Part shown: piece after piece, positions 1 through 6,082 of the stretch
Numbering within the stretch: the first letter of the stretch is position 1
Layout: each line of letters starts with the position of its first letter
Source of the DNA: Acidovorax sp.
Lineage (GTDB): Bacteria > Pseudomonadota > Gammaproteobacteria > Burkholderiales > Burkholderiaceae_C
Direction of reading: 5' to 3'
Length of the DNA: 9,760 nucleotides
Assembly (NCBI GenBank): GCA_030150585.1
Contig: JASLFM010000135.1
Span: 1 to 9,760 of the forward strand
The notes under the pieces: model-generated
Database searches by the model: none
What the model saw: the letters and a program-made list of their open reading frames with translations, nothing else
What the model was told of the DNA's origin: nothing
Program-made: the position numbers and the translations under genes

Positions 1-78
1 CTGCAGATCAAGCTCAGCAGCCAGCGCGCCAAAACCACCGACCTGGCCTCGGGCACCGAGCATTTCGCGATCGTGTGA
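1..78 (+). CDS. 3' end of an unidentified gene
   Basis: The reading frame is open from base 1 to a TGA at 76-78 and gives 25 residues ending in TEHFAIV. A rho-independent terminator follows 20 bases later, which supports this being the true end of a plus-strand gene rather than a chance frame. Its codons are GC-rich like the neighbouring genes. The tail alone does not let me recognise the family, so no function is proposed. The gene extends beyond the left edge of the window. Confidence 0.6.
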   Translation: MQIKLSSQRAKTTDLASGTEHFAIV

Positions 79-98
79 CGCGCGCCGGCGTGACCCGC

Positions 99-122
99 GC
101 CCGCCCCCTGGGCGGGCTTTTT
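99..122 (+). terminator. Rho-independent terminator
   Basis: The 8-bp GC-only stem GCCCGCCC (99-106) pairs with GGGCGGGC (110-117) around a 3-base loop, followed directly by TTTTT (118-122), a C and more T. This is a textbook intrinsic terminator for the gene ending at 78. It lies only about 25 bases before the next start codon, so the dehydrogenase gene needs its own promoter nearby or depends on readthrough. Confidence 0.88.
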
Positions 123-146
123 CTTTGAAGTACGAAAGCCCCGCAC

Positions 147-1067
147 ATGCCTAGCACCAACCCTCGCACCTACGAACCCGCGCCCGCACGCAAAGTCGCT
201 TTCCTGGGCCTCGGCGTCATGGGCTACCCCATGGCGGGCCACCTTGCGCTCGCGGGCCACACGGTCACCGTCTACAACCGCACCGCGGCCAAATCGGAAG
301 CATGGTGCGCCGAATTCGCAGGGGCTGGGGCCCCCCAGCATGCAAAAACCCCGCGCGAGGCCGCGCAGGACGCCGACATCGTGTTCTGCTGCGTGGGCAA
401 CGACGACGACCTGCGCTCGGTCGTGCTGGGCGCGGATGGCGCTTTCGCGGGCATGCAGCCGGGTGCTGTCTTCGTGGACCACACGACGGCCTCGGCCGAG
501 GTGGCGCGCGAGCTCTATGCCGCCGCGCGCGCCCAGGGGCTGCAGTTCATCGACGCGCCCGTCTCGGGCGGCCAGGCCGGTGCACAGAACGGCCAGCTCA
601 CGGTGATGTGCGGCGGCGACCAAGCCGCTTTCGACGCCGTACGCCCCACGGCGCTGGCATTCTCGCGCGCGTTCACCCGCATCGGCGACAGCGGCGCGGG
701 CCAGCTCGCCAAGATGGTCAACCAGATCTGCATCGCGGGCCTCGTGCAGGGCCTCTCGGAGGCCGTCGCGTTCGGCATGCAGGCCGGACTGGACATGCCC
801 CTGGTGCTTGATGTGATCGGCAAGGGGGCCGCGCAGAGCTGGCAGATGGACAACCGCGGCAAGACCATGGTCGAGGGCCGCTTCGATTTCGGCTTCGCCG
901 TGGACTGGATGCGCAAGGACCTGGGCCTGGTGCTCGACGAGGCCAAGCGCAACGGTGCGCGCCTGCCCGTGACGGCACTGGTGGACCAGTTCTATGCCGA
1001 CGTGCAGCAGATGGGCGGCGGCCGCTGGGATACGTCGAGCCTGATCGCGCGGCTGAAGAAAGGCTGA
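147..1067 (+). CDS. NAD(P)-dependent beta-hydroxyacid dehydrogenase (HIBADH/GarR-like)
   Basis: This 306-residue protein has the usual length of the 3-hydroxyisobutyrate dehydrogenase / tartronate-semialdehyde reductase family, cytosolic enzymes that oxidise or reduce short 3-hydroxy acids. The N-terminal Rossmann fold carries GLGVMG (21-26) and ends its second strand with YNRT (43-46); an Arg there often goes with NADP preference. The substrate-binding stretch DAPVSGG lies at 136-142. The catalytic lysine is expected at K189 in GQLAKMVNQ, with N192 nearby. The C-terminal all-alpha domain contains the conserved K257-D258 pair. The substrate cannot be assigned from sequence. The ATG at 147 has a weak GAAAG 8 bases upstream; the next in-frame Met lies inside the Rossmann fold and is too late. 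It converges on dolP. Confidence 0.9.
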   Translation: MPSTNPRTYEPAPARKVAFLGLGVMGYPMAGHLALAGHTVTVYNRTAAKSEAWCAEFAGAGAPQHAKTPREAAQDADIVFCCVGNDDDLRSVVLGADGAFAGMQPGAVFVDHTTASAEVARELYAAARAQGLQFIDAPVSGGQAGAQNGQLTVMCGGDQAAFDAVRPTALAFSRAFTRIGDSGAGQLAKMVNQICIAGLVQGLSEAVAFGMQAGLDMPLVLDVIGKGAAQSWQMDNRGKTMVEGRFDFGFAVDWMRKDLGLVLDEAKRNGARLPVTALVDQFYADVQQMGGGRWDTSSLIARLKKG

Positions 1068-1091
1068 ACGCCAGGACCCACGTGATCGAGG

Positions 1092-1111
1092 GGCGCGGCT
1101 GGCGCCGCGCC
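1092..1111. other. GC-rich stem-loop between convergent genes
   Basis: GGCGCGGC (1092-1099) and GCCGCGCC (1104-1111) form a perfect 8-bp stem with a 4-base loop, in the 51-bp gap between the convergent dehydrogenase and dolP genes. Neither strand has a following T-run, so it is not a canonical intrinsic terminator. It may still act as a bidirectional 3'-end or RNA-stability structure. Confidence 0.4.
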
Positions 1112-1118
1112 TGCGGCC

Positions 1119-1778
1119 TCAGGGCGCCGTGTGCGCCGGGTCCCGCACCACGGGTGCAGGCTGTTGGGCGGCAAAACCGCGGCGCATCTCTTCCTCGGAG
1201 ATGATCTCGAACACGCGCACCACCTTCGCCACGCCGCTCACGCCGCGCGTGATCTCGGTGGCGCGGGTGGCCTCGCGCTGGGTCACGCGGCCCATGAGGT
1301 AGACCACGCCACGCTCGGTCACCACCTTGAAGGCACTGCTCATGATGTCCTTGGCGTCCACAAAGCTCGCCTTCACCTTGCCGGTGATCAGGGCATCGTT
1401 CGAGCGCTGCGACACCGATGAGTTCGGCGCCACGACCAGCTCGTTGACGACGGAGCGCACGTTCTCCACGCCGAGCACCGTCTGCTCCACCTTCTGGCGG
1501 TCCTCGGCCGCCGGCACCTCGCCCGTCAGCAGCACCTGGCGGTTCCAGCTCGTGACGTTCACGTGCGCGCGGTCCCCGAGGATTTCATAGATGCGGTTCG
1601 CCGAACGCATCTCGATGGTCTCGTCCTCGAGCTGCGTGCCGGACGTGCGGCGGTCCACGGCCACCATGGTGCCCACGGCGGCGCCGCCCACGACGAGCGG
1701 CACGCAGGCGGACAAGCCTCCCGCGAGCACGGCGGCAGCCAGCAGCGTGCAGGTGGCACGGGTCCCTTGAAACTTCAT
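1119..1778 (-). CDS. dolP: Dual-BON-domain outer-membrane lipoprotein DolP (YraP)
   Basis: A 219-residue predicted lipoprotein. The N-terminal signal peptide ends in the lipobox L22-S-A-C25, so Cys25 would be lipidated; no Asp follows it, consistent with the outer membrane. After a Gly/Ala/Val-rich stretch come two BON domains, roughly residues 52-118 (with AHVNVTSW and VLLTGEVP) and 125-193 (with KVVTERGVVYLMG and SGVAKVVRVFE). These match E. coli DolP, formerly YraP, an anionic-phospholipid-binding protein needed for envelope integrity. The C-terminal tail of about 25 residues, rich in Ala and Pro, is longer than in E. coli as I recall it. The start ATG overlaps the diaA stop codon as ATGA, so it is last in the yraN-diaA-dolP series. 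This order matches the E. coli yra locus and supports the assignment. Confidence 0.92.
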   Translation of the reverse strand: MKFQGTRATCTLLAAAVLAGGLSACVPLVVGGAAVGTMVAVDRRTSGTQLEDETIEMRSANRIYEILGDRAHVNVTSWNRQVLLTGEVPAAEDRQKVEQTVLGVENVRSVVNELVVAPNSSVSQRSNDALITGKVKASFVDAKDIMSSAFKVVTERGVVYLMGRVTQREATRATEITRGVSGVAKVVRVFEIISEEEMRRGFAAQQPAPVVRDPAHTAP

Positions 1779-2374
1779 AGCGGTATCTCCTGTTCACCAA
1801 GTAACTGGGCGTCCACGCCGTCGCACAGGCAGTGCAATACCAGGGCATGGACTTCGCGTACGCGCGCGGCGCGGTCGTGCGGCACGCAGATGAGCACGTC
1901 GGTCTCGCGCAGCAGGGCTGCGAGGTCGCCCCCCGTGCGGCCGCTGAGGGCCACCACGGTCATGTCGCGCTCGTGCGCAGCCACGGCGGCCGAGAGCATG
2001 GCCGGGTCGCTGCCGCCCACGCACAGCACCACGAGCACGTCACCCGCCTGGCCCAGGGCCCGCACCTGGCGCGCCAGCCCCTGTTCGCCATCCATGGCGC
2101 CCGAGGGGGCCATGTGCAGGGCCGAGTCCTCGCTCAGCGCGAGCGCGGCCAGCTCAGGCCGCTCGCGCTCGAAGCCCGCCACGCACAGCGCGGCGAACTG
2201 CCGCGCATCCATGGCCGAGGGCCCGCTGCCGCAGGCCAGCACCTTGCCGCCGCTGGTCACGCAGGCCAGCACGGCCTGCACGGCGGCGGTGATGGGGGTG
2301 GTCAATGCCTGGGCGGCCTGGTACTTCAGGTCCGCGCTGTCGATGAAATGCTGTTGGATGCGTTGCTCAAGCAT
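1775..2374 (-). CDS. diaA: SIS-domain DnaA-associated protein DiaA
   Basis: A 199-residue single SIS-domain protein. It aligns without gaps over much of its length with E. coli DiaA as I recall it: ERERPELAALAL at 69-80, RQVRALGQAGDVL at 102-114, RDMTVVAL, GGDLAALL and VREVHALVLHCLCD. In E. coli, tetrameric DiaA binds DnaA and promotes its assembly at oriC; the family is related to phosphoheptose isomerase GmhA. I chose the ATG at 2374 because MLEQRIQQHF matches the family N-terminus. The frame stays open upstream, but that extension crosses the intergenic hairpin and is not homologous. Only GGA precedes the start as a weak ribosome binding site. The sugar-phosphate loop is degenerate (CVGGSD at 118-123), favouring a DiaA-type scaffold over an isomerase. 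The stop overlaps the dolP start. Confidence 0.88.
   Translation of the reverse strand: MLEQRIQQHFIDSADLKYQAAQALTTPITAAVQAVLACVTSGGKVLACGSGPSAMDARQFAALCVAGFERERPELAALALSEDSALHMAPSGAMDGEQGLARQVRALGQAGDVLVVLCVGGSDPAMLSAAVAAHERDMTVVALSGRTGGDLAALLRETDVLICVPHDRAARVREVHALVLHCLCDGVDAQLLGEQEIPL
1786..1791 (-). promoter_or_regulatory. dolP ribosome binding site inside diaA
   Basis: On the minus strand AGGAGA lies 7 bases before the dolP ATG, within the last codons of diaA. It is a strong Shine-Dalgarno sequence and fixes the dolP start. With the ATGA stop/start overlap it suggests translational coupling, with dolP also able to load ribosomes independently. Confidence 0.75.
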
Positions 2375-2396
2375 GGATGTCCGATGATAGCGGCGG

Positions 2397-2417
2397 TTGT
2401 TACACCTTTTGTAGCAA
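2397..2417. promoter_or_regulatory. Inverted repeat upstream of diaA
   Basis: TTGTTACA (2397-2404) and TGTAGCAA (2410-2417) form an 8-bp inverted repeat with one G:T mismatch and a 5-base spacer. It lies 23 bases upstream of the diaA start in the 196-bp gap after yraN. An AT-rich patch such as this stands out in GC-rich surroundings and may be an operator or part of a diaA promoter. On the minus strand TATCAT at about 2384-2389 could be a -10 box, but it has no good -35 partner and would leave almost no leader. I see nothing else supportable in this gap. Confidence 0.35.
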
Positions 2418-2570
2418 ACCGTACCCCGTGGGTGCGCGTCCGGGCGCCCGCGGGCACTATTGTGGAGTGGGAGTGCAGCGGCCCGCGAGGGTTCCGCGTC
2501 CGTGCCGCCGAGCATGCCAGAGCATGGCTGAAGACCGCGTGAAACGCCCACCTGCCATAAGCGCCCATTG

Positions 2571-2954
2571 CTATTGCGCATCGAATGCGGCGCGCAGCCA
2601 TTGCACCTCCCCGCCGTCGATGAGCACGGCGTCGAAGCGGCACGGCGGCGGCGACGCGAAACGCAGCAGGTAGTGCCGCGCCGCGAACACGATGCGGCGC
2701 TGCTTCACGGCGCCAATGCTCGCGCCCGCGCCACCCCAGGCGCTGCTCGCACGGCTGCGCACCTCCACGAAGACCAGCGTGCCGTCGCGCTCGCGCAGCA
2801 CGAGGTCGATCTCGCCGCCGCCCCGCCCCGGCGTCCGATAATTGCGCGCCAGAAGCTGCAGCCCGGCGGCCTGCAGATGCGCGAGCGCGCGGTCCTCCGC
2901 CGCGTTGCCGCGCGCCCGCGTGGTGACTGCCCGCATTTTTCCAAGGAAATCCAT
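2571..2954 (-). CDS. yraN: UPF0102/YraN-family nuclease-fold protein
   Basis: A 127-residue protein, normal size for the UPF0102 (YraN) family, which has a restriction-endonuclease-like fold and no firmly settled role. The conserved pieces are present: R-GNAAEDRALAHL (N-terminal helix with E20), ARNYR (37-40), the PD-(D/E)XK-like core GEIDLV (47-52) with E48 and D50, and VFVEVRSR (61-68) with E64. The usual Lys after EV is Arg (R66), a common substitution in the family. KQRR at 84-87 matches the conserved basic segment. The ATG at 2954 has AGAGG 6 bases upstream, lying within rsmI. An alternative Met7 at 2936 has a weaker site. yraN lies upstream of diaA and dolP on the same strand, but a 196-bp gap separates it from diaA. 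Confidence 0.9.
   Translation of the reverse strand: MDFLGKMRAVTTRARGNAAEDRALAHLQAAGLQLLARNYRTPGRGGGEIDLVLRERDGTLVFVEVRSRASSAWGGAGASIGAVKQRRIVFAARHYLLRFASPPPCRFDAVLIDGGEVQWLRAAFDAQ
2943..2947 (+). promoter_or_regulatory. rsmI ribosome binding site selecting a TTG start
   Basis: AAGGA lies 6 bases before the TTG at 2954 and decides the rsmI start, because no ATG or GTG start with a ribosome site lies before the conserved LYVIATPIGNL. The site sits inside the first codons of yraN on the opposite strand. Confidence 0.65.
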
Positions 2955-3877
2955 TGAGCGCCTCTTTCGCCTCCGCCCTCGCCGCCGCCCGTGACGCGGC
3001 GTCTGCGCAGCATTATCCGCAGGGTGCGCTGTACGTCATCGCCACGCCCATCGGCAACCTGGCCGACATCACGCTGCGCGCGCTGCACGTACTGCAACTG
3101 GTCGACGCCGTGGCCTGCGAGGACACTCGCCACACGCAGACGCTGCTGCGCTCCTACGGGCTCGAGCGCCCCGGCGCCCAGTTGCTGGCCGTGCACCAGC
3201 ACAACGAGACCGAAGCCGCGCAGGCCGTGGTGGAGCGCCTGCGCGCGGGCCAGCGCGTGGCCTATGTGAGTGACGCGGGCACGCCCGGCGTGAGCGACCC
3301 GGGCGCGCGCCTCGTGGCCGCCGTGCAGGCGGCGGGGTTGCGAGCCCTCCCCTTGCCCGGCGCGAGCAGCGTGACGGCCGCGCTCAGCGTGGCCGGCGCC
3401 GTGGCACCCGCGCAGGGCGAGAGCGGGTTCGTCTTTGCGGGCTTCCTGCCCACCAAGTCCGCCGAGCGCGCGGGCGCCGTGGCGGCGCTGGCACAGGAGC
3501 CGCGCTGCGTGGTGCTGCTCGAGGCGCCCCACCGCATCGCCGAACTGGCTGAAGCCCTGACCGTATTGGGCCAGCGCCCCGTCACGCTCGCGCGCGAACT
3601 CACCAAGCAGTTCGAGGAGATCGCCACCGTGCCGGCCCAGGACCTGCCCGCATGGCTCGCGGGCGGGCCGCAGCGCACGCGCGGCGAGTTCGTGGTGGTG
3701 CTGCACCCCGTGGCTGCCGCTGGCGACGACGGGGAGGGCCTGCGTGTGCTGCGCCTGCTGCTGGACGAGCTGCCCGTGAAGACCGCCGTGCGGCTGGCCG
3801 CCGAGATCACGGGTGCGCCGCGCAACGCGCTCTATGAAGCGGCCCTTGAGCTCAAGCGGTCTGCGGCGCCTGAATGA
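2954..3877 (+). CDS. rsmI: 16S rRNA (cytidine-1402-2'-O)-methyltransferase RsmI
   Basis: A 307-residue protein of the tetrapyrrole-methylase fold, matching RsmI (YraL). Using S-adenosylmethionine, this enzyme methylates the ribose of C1402 in the ribosomal decoding centre. Diagnostic segments in order are LYVIATPIGNL (26-36), ACEDTRHT (54-61), HQHNE (81-85), YVSDAGTPGVSDPG (104-117), PLPGASSVTAAL (133-144), FAGFLPTK (161-168), LLEAPHRI (188-195) and LARELTKQFEE (212-222). The start is taken as TTG, read as Met, on the strength of AAGGA 6 bases upstream. It is divergent from yraN, as it is from the lpoA-yraN genes in E. coli. The downstream gene is convergent, and a two-hairpin repeat lies between them. 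Confidence 0.95.
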   Translation: MSASFASALAAARDAASAQHYPQGALYVIATPIGNLADITLRALHVLQLVDAVACEDTRHTQTLLRSYGLERPGAQLLAVHQHNETEAAQAVVERLRAGQRVAYVSDAGTPGVSDPGARLVAAVQAAGLRALPLPGASSVTAALSVAGAVAPAQGESGFVFAGFLPTKSAERAGAVAALAQEPRCVVLLEAPHRIAELAEALTVLGQRPVTLARELTKQFEEIATVPAQDLPAWLAGGPQRTRGEFVVVLHPVAAAGDDGEGLRVLRLLLDELPVKTAVRLAAEITGAPRNALYEAALELKRSAAPE

Positions 3878-3882
3878 GCGCT

Positions 3883-3924
3883 GGCGCTTTTGTACCAAGC
3901 GCCATAAGCTATAAATTAAATAGC
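3883..3924. repeat. Two-hairpin interspersed element between convergent genes
   Basis: The first hairpin is GGCGCTT (3883-3889) with AAGCGCC (3897-3903). The second is GCTAT (3908-3912) with ATAGC (3920-3924) around the loop AAATTAA. The AT-rich second part is sharply unlike its surroundings. From memory, similar GCGCT... TATAAATTAAATAGC units recur between genes in Acidovorax and related Comamonadaceae. This window contains only one copy, so repetition itself is not visible. It fills the 53-bp gap between rsmI and the Hsp70 gene and may serve as a bidirectional terminator. Confidence 0.55.
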
Positions 3925-3930
3925 ACTCAC

Positions 3931-5184
3931 TCAGCGCGCGTAGGCCAGCCCCGAAGCCACGCTGCCGAACAGGTCGCCCTCGACCTGCGGCGTTTCGGGA
4001 AAGGCCTCGCGCAGCGCGTCGCGCAGTGGGCGCAGCGCCGATGAGCCGCCCGTGAGGTAGATGGCGTCGAACCGCTGCGGCGCGATCCCCGCAAGGCGCA
4101 CGCAGTCGCGCGCGCAGTCCACCACGCGGGCGAGCAGGGCCTGCAGGTGCTGCGACAACCCCTGCGGCGTGATGACCGGGCCCAGTCCCGGCTCCAGCCA
4201 GTCGAGGCCGAGCCGCACGTCCGCCCCCTGCTGCGACGCGGCGATCTTGCCCTGCTCCACCGCATCGGCCAGCCGGTGTCCCCAGTGCTCGCCGAGCACG
4301 CGCACGAGACGCCCGTGCAAGGCGGCGTCGGCATAGTCCTGCCGCAAGGCCTGGACCTCGCGCATACGCTGGGGCGCGTAGAGCCACTGGATGAGGTGCC
4401 AGGTCGAGAGGTCGAAGAACACCCGGCTCGGCACCTCGCGGCCGCTCGGGCCGCGGTGGCGAAAGCCCAGCAGCGGCATCACCAGCTCCAGGTTGAGGCG
4501 GTGGTCGAAATCCGTGCCGCCGATGTGCACGCCCGTGGTGGCCAGCACGTCCGCCGAGCGGTCGTGGCGCGCCGCCCGCTCGGGCCCGAGGCGCACGGCG
4601 GTGAAGTCCGACGTACCCCCGCCGATGTCGACCACGAGCACGCAGGCCTCGTGCGTGAGCCGCTGCTCATAGTCCAGCGCCGCCGCGATGGGCTCGAATT
4701 GGAAGCCCACATCGGCAAAGCCCGCTGCATGTGCAGCCTGGCGCAGCGCCTCTTCGGCACGGCGGTCGCGCTCCGGGTCATCGTCCACGAAATGCACGGG
4801 CCGCCCCAGCACCACGCGGCCCGGCAGGCCCCCCAGCGCCTGCTGAGCGGCACCCGCGAGACGGCGCAGGAACATCGCGATGATGTCCTGGTAGCTCACG
4901 AGGCCGCCGTGCACGGCCGTCTTGTCCTGCAGCAGCGCGCTGCCCAGCAGGCTCTTGAGCGAGCGCATGAGCCGCCCTTCCACGCCGCCCAGGTAATGGG
5001 CCACGGCGTCGCGGCCGTAGTGGGTGCGCTGGTCCTCGGCATTGAAGAACAGTGCCGTGGGCATGGCCGTGCTGTCGCCCTCCAGCGGCACAAGCCGCGC
5101 AGGCCCGCCCCCCCGCCGCAGCGCAATCGCCGAGTTGGAAGTGCCGAAGTCGATGCCCAATGTGGTGTCTGCCAGAAAAGCCAT
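3931..5184 (-). CDS. Hsp70-family ATPase-domain protein (YegD-like)
   Basis: A 417-residue actin/Hsp70-fold ATPase. It carries phosphate-1 motif LGIDFGTSN (9-17), FEPIAAAL (163-170, corresponding to NEPTAAAL of DnaK), phosphate-2 motif DIGGGTSDF (186-194), GGTDFD (222-227) and the adenosine motif LTGGSSALR (377-385). The protein stops about 30 residues later, so it has the nucleotide-binding domain but no substrate-binding beta-sandwich or lid. In this it resembles E. coli YegD, whose client and function are poorly defined. No J-protein or GrpE gene lies nearby. The ATG at 5184 is chosen because MAFLADTTLGIDFG places the motif at the family position; the frame stays open upstream but crosses a terminator hairpin. 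No strong ribosome site or promoter is visible. It is probably monocistronic. Confidence 0.88.
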   Translation of the reverse strand: MAFLADTTLGIDFGTSNSAIALRRGGGPARLVPLEGDSTAMPTALFFNAEDQRTHYGRDAVAHYLGGVEGRLMRSLKSLLGSALLQDKTAVHGGLVSYQDIIAMFLRRLAGAAQQALGGLPGRVVLGRPVHFVDDDPERDRRAEEALRQAAHAAGFADVGFQFEPIAAALDYEQRLTHEACVLVVDIGGGTSDFTAVRLGPERAARHDRSADVLATTGVHIGGTDFDHRLNLELVMPLLGFRHRGPSGREVPSRVFFDLSTWHLIQWLYAPQRMREVQALRQDYADAALHGRLVRVLGEHWGHRLADAVEQGKIAASQQGADVRLGLDWLEPGLGPVITPQGLSQHLQALLARVVDCARDCVRLAGIAPQRFDAIYLTGGSSALRPLRDALREAFPETPQVEGDLFGSVASGLAYAR

Positions 5185-5300
5185 GGAATGCCGCGGGCCA
5201 CCGCACTGCCGCACGGCCCGATGAAGAAGAACGGGAGGGGCTGCAATCCAGCCCGCAGAAGGAGGCGCCGTGCCACCCAGTCGCCAGCGCCAAGAGAATG

Positions 5301-5336
5301 CGAAAAGCCCTTGAGCTCTCTCGAAATCAAGGGCTT
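5301..5336 (-). terminator. Intrinsic terminator of the MFS-amidohydrolase-TRIC operon
   Basis: A perfect 10-bp stem, AAGCCCTTGA (5305-5314) with TCAAGGGCTT (5327-5336), closes a 12-base loop. Read on the minus strand it ends in GGGCTTTTCGC, giving a short T-run of four. It lies about 84 bases after the stop of the TRIC-type gene and well before the Hsp70 start. The rest of the 235-bp gap (5185-5419) shows no gene or clear promoter. Confidence 0.6.
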
Positions 5337-5419
5337 GCAGCGATTCGGCCCGGCTGTGAACCCGGCCGCCGTGCCAAATTATCCCACTTCGCCAGGCGCC
5401 GGACCGGGGGCGCGGGGGG

Positions 5420-6082
5420 TCAGCCGCCGTGGCCGCCGTGTTGGGAAGGGCGCGGAAGGTTCCACTGGTAGCGCAGCGACAGGTAGCGCAGCACGAAGCA
5501 CGCCAGCAAGGCAACCCAGGTCCGGGCACTCGACTCCCACCCCAGGCGCTGCCCCACCACCTCGATGGTGGCGCCGACCAGCGCCGCCGAAGCATAGATC
5601 TCTCGCCGCAGGATCACCGGCACCCGATTGAGCAGCAGGTCCCGCACCACACCGCCCCCCACGGCGGTAACCATGCCCAGGAGCACGGCCGCCTCGGCGC
5701 TGTGGCCAAAGATAATGACCTTCTGCGCGCCGGTCACGGCAAACAGCCCCAGGCCCAGGGAGTCGAAGAGGGTGACCGGGTGCGAGAGGCGCGCCACCAG
5801 TCCGCTGGCGGCAATCGCCCCCAAAGCCGCCGTCAACGCAACAGTGAGGTAGCGCCAATCGGTCAGGCCCGCGGGCGGCACGGCGCCGATGCACAGGTCG
5901 CGCAGCACGCCCCCGCCGCACGCGACCGTGAACGCAATGACGATGACGCCAAACCAGTCAAGGCCCCGGTCCCTGGCCGCGACCGCACCACTGATGGCAA
6001 AGGCGAACGTGCCGGCCAGATCCAGCGCCGTGAACAAGCGATGGTCGTTCAGGCTGGCCAGGGCCAATTCGTGCACGTTCAT
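5420..6082 (-). CDS. TRIC/YadS-family (UPF0126) inner-membrane protein
   Basis: A 220-residue integral membrane protein with about seven predicted segments, made of two similar halves. Each half carries the family signature: GGGVLRD at 56-62 and GGGVVRD at 142-148. AFAISGA (27-33) corresponds to FAVTGAQK (114-121) in the second half. Prokaryotic relatives of trimeric intracellular cation (TRIC) channels share this architecture; E. coli YadS and YicG are of this group. Some members conduct K+, but others have been tied to amino-acid effects, so the solute is uncertain. The C-terminus PSQHGGHGG is polar. The ATG at 6082 overlaps the upstream amidohydrolase stop as ATGA and no strong ribosome site is seen, so translation is probably coupled. 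It is last in the operon. Confidence 0.88.
   Translation of the reverse strand: MNVHELALASLNDHRLFTALDLAGTFAFAISGAVAARDRGLDWFGVIVIAFTVACGGGVLRDLCIGAVPPAGLTDWRYLTVALTAALGAIAASGLVARLSHPVTLFDSLGLGLFAVTGAQKVIIFGHSAEAAVLLGMVTAVGGGVVRDLLLNRVPVILRREIYASAALVGATIEVVGQRLGWESSARTWVALLACFVLRYLSLRYQWNLPRPSQHGGHGG

Noticed and set aside
2375..2581. N-terminal extension of diaA (frame open to 2581)
   Set aside because: The extra residues are not like any DiaA, they would overlap the 3' end of yraN, and MLEQRIQ at 2374 matches the family N-terminus.
2705..4387. 560-residue minus-strand open frame spanning yraN and antisense to rsmI
   Set aside because: It is out of frame with or opposite to well-supported genes, has Arg/Gly/Ala-rich low-complexity composition and matches no family. 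Long antisense frames are expected at this G+C.
5301..5390. Possible tRNA, suggested by stems in the gap before the Hsp70 gene
   Set aside because: There is no 7-bp acceptor pairing, no T-loop TTCGA in register and no cloverleaf. The hairpin is better explained as a terminator.
5185..5595. N-terminal extension of the Hsp70-type protein (frame open to 5595)
   Set aside because: The extension would run through a perfect 10-bp terminator hairpin and into the 3' end of the TRIC-type gene. The ATPase motif position fits a start at 5184.
4147..5631. 494-residue plus-strand open frame opposite the Hsp70 gene
   Set aside because: It is antisense to an Hsp70 gene with all three ATP motifs, crosses the terminator hairpin at 5301-5336, and has no recognisable domain.
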